The notes under the pieces: model-generated
Told to the model about the DNA's origin: nothing
What the model saw: only the letters and a program-made list of their open reading frames with translations
Databases searched by the model: none
Shown: positions 24,114 to 33,415 of the stretch, piece by piece
Numbering within the stretch: the stretch's first letter is position 1
How the letters are laid out: the number at the start of each line of letters is the position of its first letter
Position numbers and translations under genes: made by a program
Origin: a virus
Strand: one strand, 5' to 3'
IMG/VR virus record: IMGVR_UViG_3300035034_000707
Coordinates: 1 to 64,000 of that record
DNA length: 64,000 nucleotides

Positions 24114-27100
24114 TCCAGTAAGCATTGCTATCAATATTGCGCTTCAAGCCGCTATCGGTCTGATTATGGCGGTACTCACTCCCAAGATACGGGAAGAGGG
24201 GCCACGACTGGACGACCGGCAGGTAACAACGTCTACCTATGGCGAAGAGATATCGCTGGGGTATGGCACCGTTCTGGTCGCGGGCAACATTATCTGGGGC
24301 AAGGATATCGAAGAGGCTACTCTGGTCGAAGACATAGGCAAGGGTGGCCTTATGTCTAAAGGCTCGGTGACCAGCTATGAGTACTTCGCCACTTTCGCCC
24401 TCGCATTTTCCCGGCGTGAAATCAAGGACGTGTTGCGCATCTACGCAGACGGAAAGCTGATCTACGACAAGACGGATGATGATACCCCCCGCGCCGATGT
24501 TATGAGTGGTCTGGACTTCACGCTCTACAAAGGGACCATGACCCAAGAGCGTGACCCCTTGATCGAAGCGGACGTGGGGACGGGTAACTGCCCAGCCTTC
24601 CGAGGCATCGCGTACATAGTGTTCAACCGCCTCCCCCTTCAAAACTTCGGGCGGCGCATTCCCTCTATTCGCGTGGTCATGGCCTTTACAAGTGGCGAAT
24701 TAGGCCAGCCCTCTTATGCGTTTGAAGACCTTTTGCGGGGGCAGACCTTTTCCAGCAACGACTTGGACCCGGTTAGGCGCGTGATGATCAGTCACGCCCG
24801 AGATATAGCGTCTGATGATTACCACCACATGCTCCATGAGTACGACACGGGGAAGCTACTCTATAAGCGCCGCTTCTCTGATCTGAACGATGATATCGTG
24901 GCTATGGGGGGTCCCGCCGGATTTTTCAGTAATACTGGCGGCAGCGCTCAGTTTTCTGAGGGTCTAAAGGCCGGGGGTGCCTGCCCCTACTATATCTGCA
25001 AAAACAGGCAAGGCAGCTCTGCGCGGTTCGCTCTGATTGAAAAGGATACGCTGCGCGTTATTGATTGGACATCTAGGGCCGCGAACATATTTGACAGGTA
25101 TGCCAACACCGAAGCCCACCCGACTACCGGAGTGGACACGGGACACCCCTATGTGGACGGCACCGCCAACTTCGAAATCGTAGAAGTCGTTGGCCTATTC
25201 GGTCTCGAATACTTTGCTGTATTTTTGGGGAGTGGTATCTCCGGAGCCTATGAGGCGGGTGGCCTAGCCATATGCCAAATTACCAGTTCAGGGTTTTCAT
25301 GGATATGGGGTTCTGGAACGGGGCGAAACCAGCTTGGTAGCTTGGTAGCCTCGGGTGCCTACCGAGGCTCTATTGCAGCGGGAACTCAGCGCGGTGAATT
25401 CCGGGATATCTATGTGTCTTGCATAGAGGGGCAGGTTAATTCCGGCCTAGCGCGGGGACCTTACCATATATTCAATATACGTCTGAGCGCAGCGGGGGAC
25501 TATATCTTGCCGCAAGGTAATAACGCGCCCCTGAGTGGCTATGCCTTTGAACCGTTCATTACTATCCCAGAACAGACGGAAGCCGGGGGTGGGACTCATC
25601 AGCTATGGTTTAACATCAGGACTGGGGTACTGGTATGGTCTATCTCGGACGCTGACGAATTTAGAACCCGGGGCTATAATACACTGGCCTTGGTGGGGGA
25701 CCCGGCTACCCCGGCACAGCTATGGGAACGGGATGTCTCTATCTTTTCTCCGGGGTCTACTCAGCACTATCCGTACACCCGCAATCAGATCACCGACTTT
25801 GAACGGGCTACCCGCACAATAACGACCTATGACATGGACACTGGGGAAACCGTTGATCAGTTCTCTACGAGGTCCGAAGACTACCCTGCGGGGGATGGTA
25901 TCACGTGGCCTGCTACGGTTGATAACAGCGTGTATTACTTCCCGGAAGGCAGGCATCAGGTAGACCCCCGCTACGGTGTCTTCTATGCCACCCCTCCTAC
26001 CACTCGTGGCGCAGAAAGGCTTGACCGGGTAGTCTTGGACATCGTGACCCGGGGTAGACTGCTAGCCGATGATATAGACGTTACCGGCCTCGAAACTAAA
26101 GAGGTGCGGGGCTACCTTATCGCGCGGGGTATAGACTACCGAACGATCCTTGAGCCACTTATGTCAGGCTATAACTTCTATGGGGTAGAGAAAAACGGCA
26201 AGCTGGTATTTGACTTCCATACAAATGTTCCGGATGTGACTATCCCGGAAGATGATCTTCTACGATCCGGTTATGAAAACGTGCTTGAAGAGGCCCGGGG
26301 GCAAGAACTCGAAACACCCCGGGCGCTCTATCTGGCGCACCGCGACCCGAACCAAGATGATAACAAAATGGTGCAGGGTGCTCGGCGGACCTCTTTTCCA
26401 GATGAAACGATGAACTCTGTGGGGGAACAGACGGTTGAACTCCCACTCTACCTTACCGTGGAAGAGGGCGCGCGGGTCGTTGAGCGCATTTTGTTTGAGT
26501 CTTGGATACAGCGTGAGACGTTGAAATTCCGCCTGCCCCCGCGCTATCTGGGTATCTTGCCCAATGATATCCTGACTGTTACAGCGGAAGGCCGCACGGA
26601 AGCTATTCGGGCAAATAGAGTGAGTATCGGTTCCAACCTAGAATTGGAAATTGAAGGCAACCTTGTCGAAAACCACATCTATACCCAGAGGGTTCAGGGC
26701 GTTCTTGCTTCGGGTTCTCCCAATTTTATACATGGTGGGAACACGGCCAATACTGCCGACAGGGTTACGGGCTGGTTGATGGATATGCCCCTTCTGCGTG
26801 ACTATGACCTCCCTGACCGCACCCGGGGTCTGGTCTACTTCTCCGCAGGAGTAGGGGCTACTGACCGGGGGCTATTCCCGGGCGCGGCGCTCTACACCAG
26901 CTATGATGGTTCCAGCTTTGACGGCAGGTCCGCCGCTTCTGTGGGTTCTCCTTGGGGTCTGACGCGGGGACAAGTACCTAACTCCCCCGGGATAGACTGG
27001 AACGGGGTTCAGGAGGTTTCCATTGAAGTATCCATCTTTGCCGGGGAAGACCGTATGGCCTCGGTGCTAACGGCGGACATGATAGGGAACGATGCCAATA

Positions 27101-27774
27101 CCGCCGTCCTGCTTAAACCCAATGGGGAAGCTGAAATCATTGGCTTCCGAGACGTGACCTATCTGACTGGGAATACCTACCGTCTGACGGGCCTAATGAG
27201 GGGCAAGAGGGGGACAAACAGCGCAGCGGTAGGTTACCCCCTATCAGGCTTGGTTTCCTTTATCCTGATGGACCCTCTATGGGTTACCGGCTTCTATGAA
27301 AGTCTCGCCCGGGATGAACAGACGATGGGTTACAGGGTTATAGCGGCAAACGCGGGGCAGACCTTCTCTCAAGAAAAAAGCCAGCTTATCAAACTGAAAA
27401 CGCTTATGCCCTACGAACCGGCTCATGTTAGAGTGGAGGCTATTGCGGGCGCGCATAGGATTAGCTGGACCCGGCGGACCCGACAGGCAGGCGCGCTTCG
27501 ATCCGGGGTAGCCACGGTTGCTATCAGCGAAGATGCCGAACTCTACGAACTGGAAATCTATGGGTTCTTTGACGCTTCGGCTGAAGAAGAATTCGGGGTA
27601 GTCCGCACGGTTACCGGTCTGACGACGCCTACCTTTGACTATACCGATGCCATGCTGCTGGACGACTTCTTTTCTTCATCGCTACCTGAACCTCTTTTTG
27701 TTAAGGTGTACCAGATATCAGCCCAAGTAGGGCGCGGGTTCAGCACCCGGCGTGCCCTTTATGTAGAGGACTAA
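24106..27774 (+). CDS. Tail tip hub / host-specificity protein (GTA gp15-like)
   Basis: 1222 residues. A hydrophobic start (AINIALQAAIGLIMAVLTPK), then TYGEEISLGYGTVLVAGNIIW, the usual opening of this alphaproteobacterial tail-tip family; a long insertion (~260-560) with Gly/Tyr-rich receptor-like sequence; a phage-tail-3 (lambda J-like) domain around residues 650-870 (e.g. DDIDVTGLETKEVRGYLIARGIDYR); and C-terminal fibronectin-like parts. It should form the tail tip and carry the downstream fibre proteins. Longest protein in the window. Confidence 0.85.
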   Translation: MADPVSIAINIALQAAIGLIMAVLTPKIREEGPRLDDRQVTTSTYGEEISLGYGTVLVAGNIIWGKDIEEATLVEDIGKGGLMSKGSVTSYEYFATFALAFSRREIKDVLRIYADGKLIYDKTDDDTPRADVMSGLDFTLYKGTMTQERDPLIEADVGTGNCPAFRGIAYIVFNRLPLQNFGRRIPSIRVVMAFTSGELGQPSYAFEDLLRGQTFSSNDLDPVRRVMISHARDIASDDYHHMLHEYDTGKLLYKRRFSDLNDDIVAMGGPAGFFSNTGGSAQFSEGLKAGGACPYYICKNRQGSSARFALIEKDTLRVIDWTSRAANIFDRYANTEAHPTTGVDTGHPYVDGTANFEIVEVVGLFGLEYFAVFLGSGISGAYEAGGLAICQITSSGFSWIWGSGTGRNQLGSLVASGAYRGSIAAGTQRGEFRDIYVSCIEGQVNSGLARGPYHIFNIRLSAAGDYILPQGNNAPLSGYAFEPFITIPEQTEAGGGTHQLWFNIRTGVLVWSISDADEFRTRGYNTLALVGDPATPAQLWERDVSIFSPGSTQHYPYTRNQITDFERATRTITTYDMDTGETVDQFSTRSEDYPAGDGITWPATVDNSVYYFPEGRHQVDPRYGVFYATPPTTRGAERLDRVVLDIVTRGRLLADDIDVTGLETKEVRGYLIARGIDYRTILEPLMSGYNFYGVEKNGKLVFDFHTNVPDVTIPEDDLLRSGYENVLEEARGQELETPRALYLAHRDPNQDDNKMVQGARRTSFPDETMNSVGEQTVELPLYLTVEEGARVVERILFESWIQRETLKFRLPPRYLGILPNDILTVTAEGRTEAIRANRVSIGSNLELEIEGNLVENHIYTQRVQGVLASGSPNFIHGGNTANTADRVTGWLMDMPLLRDYDLPDRTRGLVYFSAGVGATDRGLFPGAALYTSYDGSSFDGRSAASVGSPWGLTRGQVPNSPGIDWNGVQEVSIEVSIFAGEDRMASVLTADMIGNDANTAVLLKPNGEAEIIGFRDVTYLTGNTYRLTGLMRGKRGTNSAAVGYPLSGLVSFILMDPLWVTGFYESLARDEQTMGYRVIAANAGQTFSQEKSQLIKLKTLMPYEPAHVRVEAIAGAHRISWTRRTRQAGALRSGVATVAISEDAELYELEIYGFFDASAEEEFGVVRTVTGLTTPTFDYTDAMLLDDFFSSSLPEPLFVKVYQISAQVGRGFSTRRALYVED

Positions 27775-27778
27775 CCCA

Positions 27779-28600
27779 ATGGCAACAGGCCAACTCAATA
27801 TAGCACACGTTGTCGGTTCCCAGAACAATAAGGAAACGACGATCAACGCCGGGCTTGATGCTCTTGATAACGCCATGAACAAGGTGAGTGTCCTTACGAT
27901 CACCGGAAACCGTACCTTGACGGCCTCGGAACTCCGGGGCGCGGGGATATTTGAATTGACCGGGACGCCTAGCGAATTCACTCTGACAATCCCACCCAGC
28001 ATTGACCGTACCTTTATCATAGCCAACCTGACCGGCGCGTCGTGTTTGATTAAAACCAGCGGGTCCGCCGAACCGGCTATTGTACTGGCTACTTCGACGA
28101 TAGGCAGTCTCTACTCGGATGGAACTGATACCAAGACGGTCGCCAGCGGTGGGGGTGGCGGCGCGGTTTCTGTATCTGTCGATGGCTCGCTTCTTCTGGC
28201 TGAAACCACCGGATTTAATTTCTTGGGCGGAACTGTTTTTGAGAATAGCGATGGCAGTGTCGCTATCGACCTGAGCGGTACCGGTGGGACCTCAACCACA
28301 CAATCGGTTGAAGCGGCCTCGCGTGATATAGACAACTCCGATCTGATTGGGGGCGTCATTCTTAAAGCATCCTCCGGCGGGGCTGTAGTCTTCACGGTCC
28401 CTTCTGGGCTGACAGGTATTGAACCTGTGACAGTAATCCGTATTGGGGCCGGTGCGGTTTCTTTCGCTGCGGAAAGCGGTGTAGCTATCCTGTCAGCTAA
28501 TGGTGACCTTACGCTGTCTGCTCGGTATTCGGCGGTAACCCTCATACCCGATCTAAACACCGATGATACCTTCTATCTGATAGGGGATATAACGACATGA
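27779..28600 (+). CDS. Tail fibre / tip protein, 273 aa
   Basis: An N-terminal attachment-like segment (QNNKETTINAGLDALDNAM, as in many fibre proteins), a beta-rich Thr/Ser/Gly body, a Gly5 linker near residue 125 and repeated beta segments at the C terminus. It overlaps the next gene by ATGA. Likely a trimeric tip component; the receptor is unknown. Confidence 0.65.
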   Translation: MATGQLNIAHVVGSQNNKETTINAGLDALDNAMNKVSVLTITGNRTLTASELRGAGIFELTGTPSEFTLTIPPSIDRTFIIANLTGASCLIKTSGSAEPAIVLATSTIGSLYSDGTDTKTVASGGGGGAVSVSVDGSLLLAETTGFNFLGGTVFENSDGSVAIDLSGTGGTSTTQSVEAASRDIDNSDLIGGVILKASSGGAVVFTVPSGLTGIEPVTVIRIGAGAVSFAAESGVAILSANGDLTLSARYSAVTLIPDLNTDDTFYLIGDITT

Positions 28601-29349
28601 TAACCCCAAGCCTGATAGGCGTCATTGCTTCCGCCACGTCTATAGTAGAAGCACCCCCGGAACTCTTCATTGAAGACTATGAAGAAGACTTCAACTTTGA
28701 CCCGGATTATACCTCGGCTGGGCATACATTGACGAACGCTAATAAAACCCTTGAAAATACTTCGGGTGGAACGGACTACCGCCGCTTTGTGCCTTCGGAA
28801 CAAGAGATACCAAAGGACACCGGTCGCTATTTTGAAATCGAATGTCTGACCACTGCGACTGCTGATTATAATGGGTATATGGGGGTTATGACCGATAACT
28901 TACGGGACAGTGTGTCTGTTGGTCCGACCTCTGGTAACAACCCGATTGATCTGGGTTCTTTAGCTTACCGTGGAACAGGGGATATTTGGGGGGATGACTC
29001 ACAACAACTTGTTACGGGGGTAGGCACCTTTGGGACGGGCGATATCTTGATGTTCTTCGTGGATATGGAAGCCCGCGAATTCTATGTCGGTAAAAACGGA
29101 ACATGGCACCGGGACCCTGATAGTGCGCGGCCCAGCCGATTGTTTCAGTATGGTTATGAGGGCGGGGCCTATTATGTTACCGGCCAAGGTCGGGATCAGA
29201 CAGAAGGCGGAACTTTGATCAGTAAAGAGGCGGACTTCAACTACACGCCTCCTGCCCGGGCGCTTCCCCTCGGGCGCATATACGCCCCGGCTCAAAGGGT
29301 GGAAAGCCATACCGCTTACGTTATTACTCAGGATGGGTCATTCCTATGA
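28597..29349 (+). CDS. Tail protein with SPRY-like lectin domain, 250 aa
   Basis: Residues ~60-210 read as a SPRY/concanavalin-like sandwich: RYFEIECLTTATADYNGYMGVM and GDILMFFVDMEAREFYVGKNGTWHRDP, the latter very characteristic of SPRY domains in phage tail proteins. Such domains are thought to bind surface sugars. Coupled to both neighbours by ATGA overlaps. Confidence 0.7.
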   Translation: MITPSLIGVIASATSIVEAPPELFIEDYEEDFNFDPDYTSAGHTLTNANKTLENTSGGTDYRRFVPSEQEIPKDTGRYFEIECLTTATADYNGYMGVMTDNLRDSVSVGPTSGNNPIDLGSLAYRGTGDIWGDDSQQLVTGVGTFGTGDILMFFVDMEAREFYVGKNGTWHRDPDSARPSRLFQYGYEGGAYYVTGQGRDQTEGGTLISKEADFNYTPPARALPLGRIYAPAQRVESHTAYVITQDGSFL

Positions 29350-31784
29350 AGGTTCTTTTCGCCAGCAACCGCGTAGACGACTTTAGGGGTTACACTCCCT
29401 TAGCTTCGAACACTTTGTTCTTTGACGAAACTCGGGTTCCTTACGCTATCGGGTGTATTTACGGTGGGCGGGTAACCTTGGCCGGACGGCTTCATAAGGC
29501 TCCGGTCGGGAACGTGGTTTGGTATCATATGAACATAGGGTGCAACCGCACTTGTAGCCCAAACTACGGTGGGGACCTTTTAGTAATTCGGGATGCAGGA
29601 ATCAATACGCTATGTGTTCTTCGTATTAAGGCTTCTAATGATGATCTGGAAGTGTCGACCGCTGGCGATACGACTGAAGTTGGAAGCCCCGGAACTCAAA
29701 CTCTACAGCCAACCCCTTTTCGAATAGATATTCGAGTAGAAGTCACAGCGTCCAATATTATCGTGGGCTACTATGAAAATGAAAACCTTGTCAGTAATAC
29801 TACGGTAGCCAATACCTCCGGTGGAAAGGGTGTAGCCCGCAGCATCGACTTTCTATCGACAGTGAAACAAACGGGCTTCAACCTATTTGGGGACGTGTAT
29901 TTTTCTGAACTGATTATATCCGAAGAGGAAACGCTTGGCGCGCGATTGAGACGTGTCAACCTCGGGACAGGTGACCTAGTTTCTGATTACGAAGGAAGTC
30001 CAAGTGCCCTAGGTCTTGAAAGTTTCAAAGAGGATATCCGGACCATAACCGAAGACACCCAGACAACGGGCATCCTCCGGACCTACTCTTCCACCGAGAA
30101 CGTGGTTGGGCTGGTCCTTTCGACCTCGGCTGGGGTAGGCACAGTAGATGGACCTCAGACCCTAACTCAATCGGTTGAAATTGGTGGAGAAGTCTTCGGG
30201 GGCGATGTTCACAGTCTGGAACGTGGGTCAAAGCCCTTTCTGACAACGTGGGAAACCAATCCTTATACAGGGGTCGATTGGACGCCCGGTGATATCGACC
30301 GCCTAAAAGTCGGGTTTAAGGCTGGGGCGATTGCTACGCCCTCCCCCGCCGCGCGGTACTGGCGTCTGTTTATGACCGACAGCATTGACCCGACGCAAAC
30401 TTTTGTGGGCTTGACTGAAATCGAATTCAGAACTGCCGTAGGTGGCACCGACCTTACGGACCCGGCGGACGCCTTAGCCGGGGCTGCTACATCCAGTAGT
30501 GAACTTTCAGCTTCTTTCGCGGCTCAAAACGCTTTCGATGATGTGGTATCGGCGGGGGCTGATAATGTCTGGACTACTGCTAGCGGGGATCAACTCAACG
30601 CTTGGATCACCTATGATTTTGTTACGCCCGCCACTATTTCAGAAGTGCTGGTAACCGGCCTGAATGACCCGCTTCAATCCCCGAAGGATTTGAAACTTCA
30701 AAAGTCTAGCGACGGTACCACATGGGTAGACGTTATTGACTTCGGCCTTCTCTCGTGGACTGCCTTAGAGCAGAAGGCCCTAGCCGTTACCGACGCCACG
30801 GTCACCATACTACCCATAGACCCTTATGACTTCCCCATCCTCTCTACGGATGCGACCGGTACGGCCAGCGATTGGTCGCGCTTTGGGGGAAGCGTTCTTA
30901 CCGCTTGGGGTTCCGAACCAACTTTCTGGGTCCCCTCTTTGACGAATGACCGGGTTATCCACTATCAGGAATTCGCGGTCCCGGATGGCTTCATCCCCTT
31001 CATCGACGCTGGCAACGCACTGGTCGATCTGTCTCATGTGATAAAATCTTTGGGGGGGGATGATGGCTGCTTTGCCATAGTGGAATTCCTCGACGGATCG
31101 ACCGGATCAGACTTCCTTGGCCGGGGCTTTACTGAGGATCAACTACCGACTGTCGAAACGGCTACCAGCCAGAATGATATCAGGGTCCCTCCGGGTACGC
31201 GCGTATGCCGCATTGGCTGGCAAGGCTTCCGTAAAGCGGGGACGCAACTGAACGGTAACGTGAAAGATATTGCCTGCACTCTGAAACAAGGTAATGGTGA
31301 GGCTACTGAGGCAGTCATGCTCTTCTCCGAAGAGGAAGCCAGCCTTACTGGTTGGTCGGGGGATACGGGGGTCGTTGTAATCCTTACCTCGGATGGGGAC
31401 TGGCAGCGCGGCGGGGATCGACCACACTACGCTGGTGGCCCGACTAACGCTAACAGCCGGATATTCAGGACGCTACCTATTCCTTCCGGATGGGCTGATA
31501 AGGTTGCCACGGGCGCGGCCCGTATCCAGATTACCGCGTCCCTGTTCAATGCAAATGACGACGACGATGCGGGCATCGGCATTGAATTTAATCGGCCCGG
31601 GACCAATACTTTCCTTGAAACTGGCCGCGTGGCCATAACGAATGAAGTCATACCCATTACGCTAGACGCAGTGGTTCCCTCGGACACTATCGACTTTATT
31701 CTGGACTTGGAATTCTGGCGGGATGATGGGACCTATAACGATGGCGCGATCAGCCAGATTGGTATATTCCTCTACCTCACTTAA
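29346..31784 (+). CDS. Receptor-binding tail protein with discoidin-like domain, 812 aa
   Basis: The N-terminal ~220 residues are beta-rich (lectin-like; GNVVWYHMNIGCN...). The middle (~330-475) carries ARYWRLFMTD, a SAQNAFDDV-type motif, NAWITYDFVTPATISEVLVTG and KDLKLQKSSDGTTWVDV, the pattern of F5/8 type C galactose-binding domains. The C terminus is another beta sandwich. Last gene of the tail operon and the best candidate for host-range determinant. Confidence 0.7.
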   Translation: MKVLFASNRVDDFRGYTPLASNTLFFDETRVPYAIGCIYGGRVTLAGRLHKAPVGNVVWYHMNIGCNRTCSPNYGGDLLVIRDAGINTLCVLRIKASNDDLEVSTAGDTTEVGSPGTQTLQPTPFRIDIRVEVTASNIIVGYYENENLVSNTTVANTSGGKGVARSIDFLSTVKQTGFNLFGDVYFSELIISEEETLGARLRRVNLGTGDLVSDYEGSPSALGLESFKEDIRTITEDTQTTGILRTYSSTENVVGLVLSTSAGVGTVDGPQTLTQSVEIGGEVFGGDVHSLERGSKPFLTTWETNPYTGVDWTPGDIDRLKVGFKAGAIATPSPAARYWRLFMTDSIDPTQTFVGLTEIEFRTAVGGTDLTDPADALAGAATSSSELSASFAAQNAFDDVVSAGADNVWTTASGDQLNAWITYDFVTPATISEVLVTGLNDPLQSPKDLKLQKSSDGTTWVDVIDFGLLSWTALEQKALAVTDATVTILPIDPYDFPILSTDATGTASDWSRFGGSVLTAWGSEPTFWVPSLTNDRVIHYQEFAVPDGFIPFIDAGNALVDLSHVIKSLGGDDGCFAIVEFLDGSTGSDFLGRGFTEDQLPTVETATSQNDIRVPPGTRVCRIGWQGFRKAGTQLNGNVKDIACTLKQGNGEATEAVMLFSEEEASLTGWSGDTGVVVILTSDGDWQRGGDRPHYAGGPTNANSRIFRTLPIPSGWADKVATGAARIQITASLFNANDDDDAGIGIEFNRPGTNTFLETGRVAITNEVIPITLDAVVPSDTIDFILDLEFWRDDGTYNDGAISQIGIFLYLT

Positions 31785-31791
31785 AAGAACA

Positions 31792-31820
31792 GTGACGAAC
31801 GGGCCAGCCTCGTGTAGTGT
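31792..31820 (+). promoter_or_regulatory. Promoter for the lysis genes
   Basis: GTGACG (31792-31797) followed by AACGGG, 17-bp spacer, TAGTGT (31815-31820). A weaker cassette member; the leader has TTGGAG but not ACCACAACC. Confidence 0.6.
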
Positions 31821-31847
31821 CTCCGAAAACACATTGGAGTATGCCTC

Positions 31848-32900
31848 ATGGCTGGCCCTTACGTTTACGCGGGGATCGACCGGACCCCTACCCCTTCGAT
31901 GATCAAGAACGCGGCGGACTCCATAGGGGTATCGCCCGCCGTCATGCAGGCGGTGATCCGGGTAGAAGCCGGGGGCAAATGGTACAACGGCGACGGCAGT
32001 ATGGTCCGCCGGTTCGAACCGCACCACGGCACACCCCGCATTAAGCAGGAACTAGGCTTCCGGGGGAACTGGCGGGATAGCCTCAAGATCAAGACTTCCT
32101 CGCGCCGCAAGATGTTCGACCGTGCTTACGCCGTGGACCCGGAAGGCGCTTGCCGCGCGTCCTCGTGGGGCGCATTTCAGATCATGGGTTTCAACGCCGA
32201 ACGCTCGGGCTTCAAATCCGCCCGGGATATGGTCAAAGCCTTCGCTGGTTCCATCGAAGCCCAGCTTCGGGCCTTCATCAACTTCGTGAAATTCATCAAA
32301 GCGGATGGGGACCTGCGCGCGCAGAACTGGACCGGCTTCGCCCGGAAATACAATGGCTCCGGACAGCCAGCCGTCTATGGCAAGAAACTCGCCTCAGCCT
32401 ACGCCAGCATCACCGGCTCCGGATCGCCCAAGGTGCTGCGCCTCGGATCGAAAGGCGCGACCGTCACGGAACTTCAAAAGGCGCTGGCTACTCGTGGGTA
32501 CCCTGTCGGGGTCGATGGCTACTTCGGGGCCGAAACATATGAGTCTGTCCTTGAATTTCAGAAGGCCGAAAGCCTCACGGCGGACGGTATGGTCGGGGCT
32601 ATGACGTGGCAGCAACTCCGCCAGACTTCGGCCTACTCCCCCAAGCCGGAACTCACGCAGACCGTATCCGAAAACCTGTCCGAAAAGGTGGCCGTTGCCT
32701 CGGCTGCGCTTACGACAGGTACGGGCGCGGTGACCACCGTTCTAGGGGACGCCCCCTCGGACGCGGTACGCATAAGCCTGATCGCCGCTATTGTGGTGCT
32801 GGCCGGGGTCGGTGGTTTCGCCTATCTCTGGATGAAGAAATCCAAGAAGGACCGCCTCGTTGAATACCGGTTTGATCCGCAACAGGGGGAATTTGGATGA
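31848..32900 (+). CDS. Endolysin: muramidase, peptidoglycan-binding domain, C-terminal membrane anchor
   Basis: 350 residues in three parts. Residues ~18-185 match the N-acetylmuramidase (DUF3380-type) lysozyme fold: VIRVEAGGKWYN with the probable catalytic Glu, RRFEPHH, SSWGAFQIMGFN and WTGFARKYNG. Residues ~195-265 are a PG_binding_1 domain (LRLGSKGATVTELQKALATRGYPVGVDGYFG). Residues ~300-330 form a membrane helix followed by KKSKK. A C-terminal anchor is unusual for an endolysin and suggests membrane tethering before release. No signal peptide is seen. Confidence 0.85.
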   Translation: MAGPYVYAGIDRTPTPSMIKNAADSIGVSPAVMQAVIRVEAGGKWYNGDGSMVRRFEPHHGTPRIKQELGFRGNWRDSLKIKTSSRRKMFDRAYAVDPEGACRASSWGAFQIMGFNAERSGFKSARDMVKAFAGSIEAQLRAFINFVKFIKADGDLRAQNWTGFARKYNGSGQPAVYGKKLASAYASITGSGSPKVLRLGSKGATVTELQKALATRGYPVGVDGYFGAETYESVLEFQKAESLTADGMVGAMTWQQLRQTSAYSPKPELTQTVSENLSEKVAVASAALTTGTGAVTTVLGDAPSDAVRISLIAAIVVLAGVGGFAYLWMKKSKKDRLVEYRFDPQQGEFG

Positions 32901-33244
32901 TACCTTTTCTGCTCAGATACGGCCATTGGATCGCCATTGCCGCAGCTATCGCCACCGCGCTTTGGTACGCAAACCGCCTAGGGGTTCAAAGCGAACGTCA
33001 GGTATGGAAGGATCGACAAGATGAAATCACCGCGAAACTCCGGGCTGACCTTCGGGTGGCCGACGAACAAAGCCGCAAGGACGAAGCGGCTATCCGGGAA
33101 CTCAGCCGCGAACGGGAAGAGGTTGTCGCAGAGTTTGAAAAGACCCTCGACTTCAATTCTAACTTTGAGTGCATTTCTGCTGATGGGATGCGAACCCTTA
33201 ACGACACCCTCGAAAGACTTCGACCTCAAACGCCCCAGCCCTGA
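32897..33244 (+). CDS. i-spanin (Rz-like)
   Basis: 115 residues. One N-terminal membrane helix (about 9-25) followed by a long charged helical periplasmic part (QVWKDRQDEITAKLRADLRVADEQSRKDEAAIRELSRE), the standard layout of an inner-membrane spanin. ATGA overlap with the endolysin. It should span the periplasm with the lipoprotein encoded within and beyond its 3' end, fusing inner and outer membranes at lysis. Confidence 0.8.
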   Translation: MIPFLLRYGHWIAIAAAIATALWYANRLGVQSERQVWKDRQDEITAKLRADLRVADEQSRKDEAAIRELSREREEVVAEFEKTLDFNSNFECISADGMRTLNDTLERLRPQTPQP

Positions 33245-33413
33245 ATTAGAAGCTGTCTGCACATGGCCCGGCAATCCGGAAGGGGTTCAGTCGGTGGGCC
33301 TGCGCCGGGCAGTCGTGGCCTACGCCGCGTCCCTCGCTGACTGCGCCGAACGGAAGGCGGCGGTTCAGGCCCACTACGAACGCCAACGCAAGATCATGTC
33401 ACAGGCTTTCTAG
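33135..33413 (+). CDS. o-spanin lipoprotein (Rz1-like), overlapping Rz
   Basis: In the +1 frame relative to Rz a TTG at 33135 opens MKRPSTSILTLSAFLLMGC, a textbook lipoprotein signal peptide with the lipobox Cys at residue 19; the rest continues past the Rz stop to 33413. This gives 92 residues (mature ~74), partly helical. The frame also has an ATG at 33021, but that would put a 37-residue polar stretch in front of the signal sequence. The TTG is therefore preferred, with moderate certainty; a TTG at 33123 is another option. Confidence 0.7.
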   Translation: MKRPSTSILTLSAFLLMGCEPLTTPSKDFDLKRPSPELEAVCTWPGNPEGVQSVGLRRAVVAYAASLADCAERKAAVQAHYERQRKIMSQAF

Positions 33414-33415
33414 GC

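Noticed and set aside
27888-27903. GTGTCCTTACGATCAC as a further 16-bp site
   Set aside because: The first half-site is broken at two positions.
28729-28757. TTGACG plus AACG inside the SPRY-domain gene
   Set aside because: The -10 at 17 bp is TGAAAA and no gene start or leader follows; probably a chance match.
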